Part shown: positions 47,747 to 59,429 of the stretch, piece after piece
Layout of the letters: every line of letters begins with the position of its first letter
Numbering within the stretch: position 1 is the first letter of the stretch
NCBI GenBank assembly: GCA_034769895.1
Contig: CM068369.1
Location: 427,019,479-427,083,478 of the forward strand
Direction: 5' to 3'
Origin: Magicicada septendecula
Lineage: Eukaryota; Arthropoda; Insecta; Hemiptera; Cicadidae
Length of the DNA: 64,000 bases
The notes under the pieces: generated by a model
Told to the model about the DNA's origin: nothing
Databases searched by the model: none
The model's input: the letters and a program-made list of their open reading frames with translations, nothing else
Made by a program: the position numbers and the translations under genes

Positions 47747-48009
47747 TTTAATTATTGTAGTGAGTCACCAAGCTGTGTGGATATTCTATGACACGTGTTA
47801 TCAAACCAGTGGCATATCAATAACTGTATTCCTGGCTCATTCTATAATATTTACTTACGACTCGGAGTTGAGTTCTCGTAGGTAGGAAACAAAAACAGGG
47901 TTATTTGGGGACCGTAGAATTTTCTGAGGTATCCCCCGTATAGACTTGTTTCGTTCAAAAAGAATCGAACGACTTGAAAATGATGTCGTACAATACAAGG
48001 GATGTGCAT

Positions 48010-48625
48010 ATTTGTAAAAGTTCCTAACTTAAAGAGACTCTTAACCAAAATCTGAATACAGTGTTCAGGTTTGAACATTTCAAAATTTATTGTTATCCGG
48101 TCACAAAAAGAGGATAAACATTTCAAAAAATTGTAGTACAAATCCATGTGAGGTACAAAATTAAGTAAGACCCAAAAAATCAGATTGCAGCGTCCAGTTT
48201 TGGAAATTTCAAAATATTGTATTTGGACAAGACCCAAAGACGTAAAAATCCATCCCGACTGTCAGTCTAAAGGGCGTTTTAACCTAAACTCGAATGTACT
48301 TTGAAAATTTTGTTAACTTTAGGGACACCGCGTGCCGTAAATTGAAGTCAAAAGTTTTAACGTAGCATATGCTATTATTTATAAATTTGTAACGTCTTCA
48401 TTTGTATATGTGTACAAAAACACATAAAAAAACAAGTATTAGAAACAATGTATGGCCACCTCTTCATAATATTTCTCGTCCAACTCTATGGACTTATGGA
48501 TAACAGAAAACTTTACTTATGCCTACAGCATTCAAAAAATTAAAATTTATCTTTGATTTAGCCATAACAAATGTGTCTTGTTCAAATTAGTGAGCGAGTT
48601 CTACAGCATAGTTGTTAACTTGGTT
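48010..48625 (+). repeat. ~700-bp dispersed repeat family, copy 4
   Basis: Begins inside the unit region (ACCAAAATCTGAATACAGTG, TTCAGGTTTGAACATTTC). It has further boxes CCATGTGAGGTACAAAATTA and AGTCTAAAGGGCGTTTTAAC and ends TCTTGTTCAAATTAGTGAGC followed by GAGTTCTAC. The head with the TCTGTCTGT block is missing. Confidence 0.7.
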
Positions 48626-48629
48626 TATC

Positions 48630-49250
48630 GTAATTAAGGTTTTGTCAGTGGAAAAATCTTATATCATGGTTATGTTAGTGCAATAATTATAACTGGCCTT
48701 GTACGCGTTTTCAATGTTCAAGACTATATTTACAGCACCGGTGAATAAGTTGAACGATTGACACGACATAAGTTGCCATTTATCTCGACATCGACGGAAC
48801 CCCTTAGTATCGTAGTCGATCGGATTAACTGTACAATCTTCACTGCATAATTAAGTACTCATGACTTCTCATTCAGATTGCTCGTGACATGAAGTGAGTG
48901 GCAGTAAAGTGATACATACAGACAGCGTCATCCATAGTTAGAGAAGTGGGTGGTAACTCACCACGACTTAATAATACAAACGATGGAAACAAGGTCTAAG
49001 GTTGTTTTTTTGGATGTCAGGGATAAGAGACGAGTAGTTTTGTGTCCTGTGGAAAAGTAAGCATCAGTGAGCATGTTAAACAAAGTAGGCGACAGCTGAA
49101 ATAATGGAGCGGTCAAGTGACGTAATAGGAACGCTGCTGACTTGATTAATATTTGTCGTAAGTAAATGACACTCATAGGACTGTCCTTTAAAAAATTCTG
49201 TTATTTTTGTTAAAGAATATTTTATTCTTTCTGTCGTTCTGTTATTTTAT
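48630..49250. other. non-coding, no recognisable gene
   Basis: Nothing recognised. Confidence 0.4.
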
Positions 49251-49257
49251 AACAACA

Positions 49258-49800
49258 AAGAATGACATCAAAAATAGGATACAACAGGGAAAAAAGGCTA
49301 TTCGTTTGCTAAACTCGTTACTTTGGTCGAACAAAATGAAACTTCAAACTAAACTGACAATCTACACAACTATTGTGGAGCCCATTTTAACTTATGGCTG
49401 CGAATGCTGGCAACTTTCAGATAAAGAGAAAAAGAAAATGGAAATGGACTTCTTAAGAAGAGCGTGTAATATTTCTAGAATCCAACATGTAAGAAACGAA
49501 GATATAAGAAGGAAAACAGGGCGCATATTTACAACAGCAGAAAGAATAGAATCCAGGCAGTTGCTATGGTATGGTCACGTAATGAGGATGGAGAAGAAGC
49601 GATGGCGAAAGAAAGCATTGACTTACACACCACAAAACAGGAGAAGAAAAGGAAGACTGACAACACAATGGAGAACAGGAATTAGGAAAAGCATGAGAGA
49701 TCGAGCTATTGAAGACGATGACTGGAAAGATAGGGAGAAATGGCGATCGAAATGCGGGATGAGTCATAGACTGTAGGACCCCCTCTAATAATAATAATAA
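49258..49800 (+). mobile_element. non-LTR retrotransposon 3' end, open RT C-terminal frame
   Basis: An open frame to the stop at 49776 encodes the C-terminal ~170 residues of a LINE reverse transcriptase. It reads TKNDIKNRIQQGKKAIRLLN, then TIVEPILTYGCECWQL, RRACNISRIQHVRNEDIRRK, WYGHVMRMEKKRW and a final DWKDREKWRSKCGMSHRL. It has no internal stop, unlike every other LINE relic here, so it is the youngest. A short CTAATAATAATAATAATATT tail suggests a TAA-type 3' terminus. The polymerase core and endonuclease are absent, which fits 5' truncation during insertion. The first ~17 codons of the open frame, upstream of 49258, do not look like RT. Confidence 0.9.
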
Positions 49801-49804
49801 TATT

Positions 49805-51860
49805 TTTGCTTACGGTATGTTTTCCTATCGTTCCTCCGTACTAGTAAAGTGAACTTCTTAAAATCGATTCTGTTTGCAGCCGACAGACCCGTAAAAATCT
49901 ACTTTCTGTTTTTAAAACGCTGTGGCATGTACAGGTTGCATTTTTTTTGTAATTTCTTGGGGCGTAGTATTTTGTATAGGCCTATTGTTTTCAAACGCGT
50001 TTGCATGACGTCGGTTTGCTAGTTCATCACGTGAAGCGACTCACGACTTATGTTTCATCTTCATGAGTTCGCACGCCTATTGGCTGGACTCTGGGTACCC
50101 CTCACTTTATCCGGTCATCATCATCATATTAGGCCAAATTGTCGACTTGATTACGTAGTCCTCTCATTGTCCTTTCGTGATACAGTCATTGTTGCTGACT
50201 GCTGACCTTCTGATGCCATCGCCCAAACTTCTGGTCAGTCTGTTTCCTCGTGCTCTCCAGTTCTGTTCTCTTCACTCATTTATCGAACTGTCCTGGACAG
50301 TTTCATTTCAAAGCTGCAGGTGTTCGGATAAGTTCTCTTACATTCTTCTGAAATCGAATCCACATGTTTTTCTTGGGATCTGTTAGGGTTATCCAATACT
50401 ATCCATTCAATTTTCTGCAGGGTTATTATAAGCATCTCAAATGCCTGTTTGGCCAGGGCCATTGCTTTCATAGTAGAAGTGCGCACGAGCAGAACTTACT
50501 GCCGAGACAAGGTAATAATCCTTTTTAATTTGGAATTTGGCGCAGAAATGAGATGCTCTTCAACTTATCGGAAATAGCTGAAATATGTTCAGATGTCGTT
50601 GTATATTTTAGTTATTTGATTGTCCCGTCGAAGGTGTATAATAACTTACTTTCTCTGCAGGAATTTTGCGGTTGTGTACGTTTGGGTTAGTCGTTACCGC
50701 AGTTTTATGGGTGTTCATCGTGAGACCAATTTCTAAAAAACTTGTTATAATTTCTAACACTGACGTGTTAATCTCAGCTCATTCGGTAGCCGAGTTTGAA
50801 TAATACTAAGCGGTGTGTTAGCCACATTACATTACAGCGTCAGTACAACAGAAGTAATGTAGTTGGATATATGTTGCTTTCAACCGAGGGGGGGTCAAAT
50901 ATATGTTGCTCCAGACGTTTTGGTCACTGTTGCTGCTGTACTTCTATTTACTATAGGGACCTTCCACATCGATTGCACTTGATGTAACTTCTGCGGTCAG
51001 TTTAACACACATATCCTCTCCCTCTCCCTCTCTTCCTTTCACTCTTTCTTGAATATTTCTTTCGACTTGGATTAGTGTAGCAACATGGAGAAAGTGTTGA
51101 GTGAACGAAGCAATGTTCCTACGTGTGTTCCACAAGATTTCACATTTCGAAAGACGACAGCAACATCACTAGGCTGGAAATGGAAATGCGCTTAGAAGTC
51201 CTGGTAAAAGAGTAAAACAAATTGTTTGGATGAAAAACAGTAAACAATGAATACAATATAGGAACGTAATAGCGTGTTAGTACGCGTGGTGGGCACTGCC
51301 CGTTATTTAGCGGGAATGGCTGAGTTATACCAGAGACGCGGTGCTCTTTCCAGGCATATTGGTCTTCAGCATTATATTCATTATGTTAGACTTGTTCAGT
51401 CGTTACGGCAAACATCTATGGAGAATTTTGTACGTATACGTGTGTATTTTTGTACATGCACCCAATAAACGTGGCTATAGTGCACGTCACAGTTTGAATA
51501 AAAGTCTACATAAATAATACAGTTAATCCGTCAACAAACGCGGACGTGCAGGTATGCGGAGAATTGACCGTCGACGCAACTGACGATTTCTGTTTAACAG
51601 GCCACAAGCGTAGTCGACGAATCCTCAGACCAGACGGTTTTAGCGTGTCGACAACCATATACTGTCACACCAGAGCTGATTTTTTAAATCCAATAACTGA
51701 AGAGAGCGAGCTGTATACCAGTAATATGTCATGAGAAGATTATTCAGTTTACCCTCGTACCTCACATGTGGGGAATACCACACCCCCATCTCAAAGCGGT
51801 AGCATGAGTTCTTTGAGAGCAGCGTAATGTAACAGTTTGTTGGCAGTTTTTGATTTACCT
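49805..51860. other. non-coding, no recognisable gene
   Basis: Short open frames only. The CCTCTCCCTCTCCCTCTC stretch at about 51014 is simple sequence. Confidence 0.45.
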
Positions 51861-51873
51861 TGAGCCTCATATG

Positions 51874-52195
51874 CAGTCGCGAATCTAGAATTTGGTCTGA
51901 GAGGGGGGGGGGTCGAGTCGGCTTCATACAAAACAAAAAACAAGTTAACACTAATCAATGTTACAATTTTAAAGTGATTTTCCTGTATTTCATATTTCAA
52001 ACGTACACGCAAATTTTGTGTAATAAACTTGTTTGTAGACCTATTTTAAAAAAGGGTTACTAATATATCATCGTACACAGCTGATAAATTAATAAAAGAG
52101 CTTAAAAATTAAGATATTATCAAAATTTCTTGTCAACTTTCGACCCGCTGGGGGGGGGGTTCAGTCCCGTTCCCCCCCCTGTTAATTCGCTTCTG
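51874..52195. mobile_element. short non-autonomous hAT-type element with G-tracts
   Basis: CTCATATG is duplicated exactly at 51866-51873 and 52196-52203. The left end CAGTCGCGAATCTAG and the right end in reverse complement CAGAAGCGAATTAAC are imperfect inverted repeats. G10 runs lie about 30 and 37 bp inside each end (51903-51912 and 52150-52159). The interior is AT-rich and non-coding. The 8-bp duplication and CAG-type ends place it in the hAT superfamily. Confidence 0.88.
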
Positions 52196-52209
52196 CTCAT
52201 ATGTATTCA

Positions 52210-53085
52210 CCACGAATTGAGTTTTTTCCAAGTCAGGACCACCCCGACATTTCCTTATACTGATTTCGACTTCTAAACCAGATAGTGCTTTCGAAAAATT
52301 ACTGAATCTTTTATAACAAAATTATCGAGTGCATAAGCGTTTACGAGATAGGGAGCCACACTTCAGTAAAACACTAAATACATTTCCCACAGTTTACATT
52401 GTCATTGGACTTCATTGATTTCGGTTATGTGTACGATGCGGACCTGGTGTGCGTTAAGGTGCGGTATTGTCAGAAGAGGGAGTCGAAGCCGTGCAGACAT
52501 CGCCGTGTCGAAATCGTTAGCTACGACGATTATAGACCCGGCAGTGCGAACACATTTCGGCTTGATGACCGCGCGCATACACTGGGCAATTTGAGCGGCT
52601 CGTATGTAGAGGGAGACAAAGCTCGTACCTGAGATGGACCGTGCAAAATGGATTCGTGTAATAATTCGAAATTAGTGTTGTCGGCCTCTTGACAGTCGCC
52701 GGCGCGCGCACGCTCGCTCGCACCACACTACCAAGTGCAAACGGAGGCATCAACATTGTTGTTTCATCATAACTTTGAACTATTAAATAGTATTCACAAT
52801 AAAGGACCACTACTTTACTTCCTTCAGAGGTAAAATGACATGTAACAATCGAATTTTTTTAGTAAAAAAAAAATGTTTGCCTGATTTATAAAAGTATGGA
52901 ACACATAATCTCTGGGTGGCATCTGCAATAAATCGTCTGTTTATTTAAAAATAATCGCTTTTTTATTCGCAAAGTAGTCAGTTATTTTCATCGTATCCCT
53001 TAGTATTCGGAACTATGTAAAACGTTTTCAGAATATATTTTCAGCGTGATCGTTAATAGTCTATACCTAACATTAACTGTTGTGG
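52210..53085. other. non-coding, no recognisable gene
   Basis: A frame at 52399-52632 in locally GC-richer sequence encodes an acidic/basic protein with no recognised domain. Confidence 0.4.
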
Positions 53086-53092
53086 CTTGACA

Positions 53093-53122
53093 TTAACTGA
53101 CGACACGGTCTTCGTCAGTTAA
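53093..53122. repeat. 11-bp perfect hairpin
   Basis: TTAACTGACGA and its exact reverse complement TCGTCAGTTAA are separated by 8 bases. It lies directly upstream of a hammerhead-like unit. Confidence 0.9.
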
Positions 53123-53205
53123 CCACAGTGACTCGTTTTTGCACACTGAAGAGGAGAGGCCGAAACGTTTGTTAGTAACAACAGGAGTGGACCATGGAGT
53201 TTAGT
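53120..53205 (+). mobile_element. Penelope-type LTR-like relic with hammerhead-like core
   Basis: TTAACCACAG, then CTGAAGA at 53146, GGCCGAAACGTTTGTTAG and a GTGGACCATGG tail follow the order of the units at 11.8 and 61.4 kb. The stem II region is shortened. No target duplication was found. Confidence 0.6.
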
Positions 53206-53239
53206 CAGTTTGTACTTTATAATATTCAATAAAACACAG

Positions 53240-54425
53240 TTCACACGTAGGCTACTAACCAACCGAATAGGTAAGATGTAACGTATCCCAAGACTGTATT
53301 TGCATTTATTATGCATTTTTTTAACTTTGTCCCAAAAGATAAATATTTGTTGTCCGTAAAAATTCTGAATGCATCTTTTTAAGTTTAGTCAACAAGTCTC
53401 GTTATTTATGTACAGTTTTCATGGATGTAACGAATGAAACCGTTGAAAAGTTCAGTTGAGAACGACTAATCTTAAATGTTAGCATATCTTTTTGAAATTT
53501 TAATGTGTGGTATTTTGTATGGGAAAGGTAAAGGATAATAGTAAATATGAAAAATAAATGGAAGTAAATTAACTAATTTAACTGCTGCAAGAAACTAGAA
53601 AACTAAAGAGTTAGAATCAAGATTTTTATATAGGCTACAATGTAAATTGGTTTTCTTGCTTCAATTACATTACTGCTTTGTAGTTTTCAGTGTGTACAAC
53701 CGCTGTAACTATTACGTATTCTCACAAAAGCGGGCGAATAAACCTATACGTATAAACGTTGGATGTTGCGAACGACCCGTTATGTGGGAATGTTATAGAA
53801 CAAGGAAGATATCGGAAACAGTTAATATAATGTGTGCGTGCAGTGCAGTTTTAATTATTAACGTTATTTTGAACGTCCTAGACCGTGTAGATTAAGACGG
53901 TCGTAAGAAGCATGTGTTTTTTTATGTTTGTAACTGAAACAGCGAATTTTTTCCAGACTGTCGTGTTCACCGTTAATGCAGATTGTCAATTAGAGGATTG
54001 TGTATTTCACTCGAGGAAGCAGAGTATGGCATAGAAGGTGTTGTCTGTACAAGTAAACTTGAGTTTGATTAACTTAGAAGTTAGAATTGAAATGAGTCGT
54101 ATATAGTATTGTGATCTCGTGAGAAATTATAGTAGGCTATAAACTAATAAATTGTTAATTTTTCAAAATATTGTACAAACGTTATGTATTAGAAGATTTG
54201 CTTCTATCTGTAATGTGACGTGGCAACGACGTTATCTTCGTAAACAGTAAATGGCAAAAACGACACATACGTCCCTCAGTCGATGGTCCACAAGACTCGG
54301 TAGAGGTTTCTTATGAATTTGTAGAGTTATAAAAAATGGTCATTGTGGTAGAGACCACGAGATTGCTAGTCATCAAGCTGACGAATTCGTGTTTTAGACT
54401 CGAATAATATTTTTGTTCGAAAGGG
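53240..54425. other. non-coding, no recognisable gene
   Basis: Nothing recognised. Confidence 0.45.
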
Positions 54426-54427
54426 GA

Positions 54428-55075
54428 GAATTGTTGAACGAGCGAAGCGACTTCTTAGTTTTAACTAGACCGTTTGGCATTTGTCTGTGTGTGTTTGGGG
54501 TCTCTGTCCGTGGGGGGGGGGGGCTCACGTTTAACGCATCAACTGATTTTCGTAAAACTTGGCATGCGTGACTATACTGTAACCCTACAAAAACCTTTTG
54601 TTTTTTTAGATTATCCCTCAAAAAATGGGGGGGCGAGAGGCAAAAATATGGGAGGGAAATTTTGAAAAAATCGCAAAACTCGATGTGAGGTATCAAATTA
54701 AATGGAAATTTAACCTCATTCTGAATATAGTGTTCATTTTTAAAAATTTCAAAATTTTTGGACTTCAGGGTATAAATTAAAGAGAAATAAAAGTGAATTT
54801 AAAATAATGTGTATGTAGTGTTAAACTTTGGAAATTCATAATTTTGGGACGGGAGGACACAAAAACGGGATCAAAAATTTTATAATTATAAAAATCTTGT
54901 CAGGTGTCAGACTAAAGGGAATTTTAACACAAATACATTTGTTTGGAATTTTTAGCTTTAATTGTATAATTGATCTTAGGGTAATAGAACTTTTCGTAAT
55001 TTTTATAATAATTAAAAATTATCTAATATCAAAATTTACCCAAAAATAAATCTACTTCGTTCAAAATAGTGAACG
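54428..55075 (+). repeat. ~700-bp dispersed repeat family, copy 5
   Basis: Starts TTGTTGAACGAGCGAAGCGA, then GTTTGGCATTTGTCTGTGTG and a G12 run. TTTTCGTAAAACTTGGCATG follows, then units beginning near 54676 and 54888, ending AATAAATCTACTTCGTTCAA. The middle unit is shortened compared with 16310 and 18538. Confidence 0.82.
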
Positions 55076-55079
55076 AGTT

Positions 55080-56045
55080 TTGCTGAAAATCTGTGCAAGT
55101 TTTTAGTTGGTTTTCAAAATACCGTAATTGTAACCATTTTGCCTAATGCAATGTTCAGTAGAAATAACACTGCATGTGTACTTCCGTCGGGAGTGTAAGA
55201 ATCTTCACTCGTACCTATTACTGGATTACTGGACGTCTAATCTCTCTGTGTTGATTGTTTACCAAATAAGTTTATGGAGAGTCGCATTTTGTGTAAGTAT
55301 CTTTACGAATCGCTTATCGCGAGTAATCGGAAGTTTTAAGAGCCGTTTCTAAACGGTGATGATAGCGATTTTCACAGTAAAGATTACATTACATGTGCGT
55401 TAGACATTATAGACGTACAGTGTTTGTTATTTCGCGTCACAAAACTACTCGTTCTGAACTGTATTTTTTTTTACTAGACACATTGTTCTTTCAGTAGAGT
55501 GCCATGCTATTAATATCTTGTTTGAAGATAAAAACTTGATGATTTTGGCCAAATATTGTTCAAATTTTGGCACCCCTTGCCGTTCAACGTGAACTGTAAA
55601 AGTACATTTTACTTAACACTGACGTTCACAACCGACATTTCGTACAGCCGTGCAAATACAAAATCGTCATTATTCTCAGCTCCGTCGTACCCACGTTCAA
55701 GAACTAGATAGGTTTTCTCGATTGTGTATTTTCATCGCTGGTTATCATATCTGATCCGTTATACGTTTTCGACGTCGTGTAGCACACGTTCGTTTATCGA
55801 GTCATATTCGCGACCGTCGATTTTTTAAATGGATGTTTCGGGCAGTTTGCTCGAGAGCATAAGATGCGTCAGTAGTCTGTAGGGGGTATTGAGTCCACGG
55901 CGTCGTTGTAACAGTTCGTTTGCCGTTTCGTTCTCTGTATCTTTGTTTGAATTACTTAATTCATTGTACAGTTTTCTTCCCCTATGTGAGGAAAATCACA
56001 CACCTTAATGAAATATGGTTTCAGTTGTAAATCTCGAAAGAGGAT
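55080..56045. other. non-coding, no recognisable gene
   Basis: Nothing recognised. Confidence 0.45.
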
Positions 56046-56049
56046 TTTT

Positions 56050-56385
56050 TTAACAACAAAGGATAATTTTGCCGTAATAATTTTAAAAATGAACACTATC
56101 TTCAGATTGTGGTTAAATTTCCCTTTAATTTGATACCCCACATGGCTTTTGCGATGTTTTCACAATTTTGACCATCATATTTTTGCCTCCCGCCATCATA
56201 TGTTTTGGGGAGATCAGTCTCAAATACAGCAGGGCTCTGTAGGATAAAAGTGTGGACACGCGTGCCAAGTTTTACGACAGTATGTGATGGTTTCAAAAGT
56301 TATCGTGAGACATATCCCCGATACATAGATACACAGACAGACAAATGCCAAACAATCGAGTTAAAACTGAGAACTCGCTTCTCTC
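56050..56385 (-). repeat. ~700-bp dispersed repeat family, copy 6 (truncated)
   Basis: On the minus strand it starts near 56385 (GAGAAGCGAGTTCTCAGTTT, then GTTTGGCATTTGTCTGTCTG). It runs through ACTTGGCACGCGTGTCCACA and the first unit box and stops around 56055. The downstream units are missing. Confidence 0.8.
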
Positions 56386-56540
56386 ATTCAGTAATCGTAG
56401 ATAATGTATATTTACTTTCAAATTCTCCATGTAACACTGAACAAACATGTCACGTATATTTTAACATTGAAAATGTTTATAAGGACGTGTCGCACATTTG
56501 CGGCCGATCGCTGGTGCGTGATCGAATATGGGAACCGGTG

Positions 56541-56592
56541 AGTTTCCATAGAAACTACTTCTTTGTTGTCAGTAACGTAGTACACATATAAA
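56541..56592 (+). repeat. empty-site paralogue of the 11.8-kb insertion target
   Basis: GTTTCCATAGAAACTACTTC, TTTGTTG and AACGTAGTACACATATAAAA run uninterrupted. The same sequence at 11800-12015 is split by the 151-bp insertion at 11823-11973. The class of the parent repeat is unknown. Confidence 0.8.
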
Positions 56593-56599
56593 ACTTCGC

Positions 56600-58795
56600 T
56601 TATGAATGCGACTACATTTAACTTATAATCTGTACATTGGTAAATGAAGAATGAATTCATTGATTGGTGAATGAACATAAGTATATACATTTTTTAGATT
56701 TATTGAAGCATTTTCAATGCCTGTAAATTTTTCATTTATCCATTTCCATTTGTTGCGTTCTGCACCTGTACGAAGATGTTTTCAGCAACCGATGTACGTT
56801 GTAGGTGTGTGCACGATACCACTTCGAATTCTTATTTGGACAGTTAACTGCCATTGCCAGTTGGAAACAGTGGGAAATTTGTTCACAGCAAAAGAATTCT
56901 TTACATAGACGTCGGAGAAATTCCGGAGGTATATTAAATACGAGTTTCACTCCATACTGGGAGTTTACCTTGTCTTCCTCGTTTTTCCACCTGACAGTGG
57001 ATACCATCTGTCAGCTTCGGCGTCGCTCCGTTATGGAGATATTAAACTCGAAAAACTTAAGTTTACTTGAAAAAAGTTAAGCCTGTTTACTTAAGTTTAA
57101 ATATATGTTTAAGACTGTGGTTATCACTACGTTAGAATTTTTTAAAATCTATCACACTAAATATAATTTTTTTTAAATATGGATGAAACTAAATATTATC
57201 CGAAAAATAATTGTAGAAAGTTTCTAAACAAGTAAAAAAATCATATATAAGAAATTCCATTAGATTCTAGTTTAGTTACATTAGAATAATCTTATAATAA
57301 TCTCACTTTAGAACTAATTACTTACAGGTTTTGGGCAATTTATTGAGTAACGATATCATTGTCGGGATGAATTCTCATTTGCGACTTTGAAGAAATAGAG
57401 AAGTTCTGTTGACTAGACGAACTGTAGAAGAAACACCGTTGGTCGTCAGACTGTCAGTGTCGGGGAACTTTACTATCTTCATCCTATCAGCAGGATTTGT
57501 TACTTGTTAATTTTTTTTAATTCACCTTATAGTCTTCACTTTATGTGCGTTTATATGTTCGCCATGTTCACTTCACCTGATGCTGGTTATAATCATAACC
57601 CAGCTTTTAGTAGCCGTTTCTTCATTCTGTAGCCTCCAGCAATATAATAAAGACAAAAAATTTCAAGCTCGAATAAATCAGGTTTCGTGTACTTATGGAA
57701 ACGGGGCGGGGGTAAAGTCTAAATTTTGTGCCCCCAAAACAACATTTTCATTAAAATATAGTGTATACAGTCGCAGATTTCGAGACTCCCCTTATTGTGG
57801 GTTGAAGGGGCCCATGTCCCCCTACCCCTATCGCACGGTCGTGCTAGAAACCCCTTATTAGCATGCTCCCTTATTGGAGGGAAGGTACTCTTATTTTCCA
57901 GCTCTTCTTTCGTAGACTTTTTAAATTTATTTCCTTGTATTTTTAGTTCGTTCTGATTTGTCACTCACAATCCGCAAACCGATTAAACGAAAGTTGACCG
58001 TAGTAATACTCTTCCTCCCTCTGTAACAGTGACCGTTCCTCCAATATGTGGAAGAGAGTTTCTGTTTTCCAAAACCGAAGGAGAAACAAACTTGGGCGAG
58101 CAGTGGCAGTGACTGTGTGTAGACACCGTGACAACGGCTTGTCCGCACAGCGCATTAACATGTTGCAACTTTCTTGCCTTCCTTTGTTTGTACTCATTAA
58201 CTGCGTGTTACTTCGGTCAATTGCATTGTTATTATTATTTTCATTTCATTGTTATTACACGCACGGTTGTATCGTTACACTGTGTTCACTGCTGTATAAG
58301 CACCTTTTTTATGGTAATTCTCAATACCCACTACGTGTATATCGGTCTGTAGGTATGGCGCTTTCCCACTGCCTACCAGTTTATTCTTTATTTAAAAGAG
58401 TGGAAGAATAACCCACCAGTGCATGAGTCACAGTCACCGATGTTGAAAGATTTGTATTCTCAGTTTTCTTCGTATGCAATTAACAAAAAATAAATTAAAA
58501 ACAGTTTTCTTGTATCAGTTTACTAAACATTCCAGTTTTATATGTAGTAAAATATTGTACAATATTTTTTTATAATTGTGAACTAACCTCAAGATATTTA
58601 TAAATACAAAGTGTTCGAAAACAATATCATTCTTAACTCCTCATTACCGGTGTAGTCCCAGGTGCATTCACCTTTCATATCTTTATAACGGTTTCACAAA
58701 AATAAGAAATGTTTAAAACGCCCGGTACTTTTGAGCTCATAGTACTTGGCATATTCTAAATTTTTAAGTGTAATGCATCTCTACTTAAACAGATA
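56600..58795. other. non-coding, no recognisable gene
   Basis: Overlapping frames on both strands at 56717-57080 and 57580-58411 have no recognisable domains. C/G-rich patches at 57700-57850 resemble transposon end debris. Confidence 0.4.
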
Positions 58796-58799
58796 GTAG

Positions 58800-59420
58800 A
58801 CAGGCAGACAGAAGATGCACGGGGCGTCTCGCGCCCTCGTTTGTTTGCGTTGTCCAGGCTGGGGCCTGATGAACACCAGGTGCAAACAGTGCAACGCGGT
58901 ACAAGGTGTTATGGTGCGGTCCAGGAATACACGACACACATGTATGACGAGGGGGTATCTCTAGTTATTATGTTCCCCCAGTCTCCAGGCGTGAGGCGCG
59001 CCTCTGTGGCCCCCTTAAGTCGTAGCTCGCAGAAGCTTAGAGACGCGCTGGTGTTGTCGATAGGCTCGACCGCCCGGAGGCGAGTCCGAAACGATGGGTT
59101 GCCACTTCAGGGCGGACGGCTCCCGCTGTTAGGCGTGTTCCACACCTCGCGGTTTCCGAAGCTCTGAGTTTCAGTCCAGCCGAGACGTCAAAGCAGGTGC
59201 TGGCTGTGATTTAAAATTTTGTGTTTTCTGTCAGACACTGTGCAACGTCAGAGCCGGCAGCCCGCAGTCTATGGATTTGCCTGTTTATTCAGACGGGATT
59301 CAAGGATTCCAGAAAGTAAGGGGCGCACGGTTCTGTGGGGTTCATGAGAAGGGGGAATTACGGGGGATCGTCTAGCAGCTCGTGGGCGCCTGACGCGGCG
59401 TGGTGGCGGAGCATCGTCAA
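58800..59420. other. GC-rich island with orphan open frame
   Basis: This stretch is clearly richer in GC and CpG than its surroundings. It has a 108-codon plus-strand frame at 58841-59167 (ending FHTSRFPKL) that I do not recognise. No splice signals or start context decide whether it is coding. It could be an unclassified repeat, a fragment of a gene, or a regulatory island. Confidence 0.35.
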
Positions 59421-59429
59421 CTAGACGTA

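Noticed and set aside
52399..52632. 77-codon frame in GC-richer sequence
   Set aside because: No domain, no splice support and no neighbouring coding exon; not distinguishable from chance.
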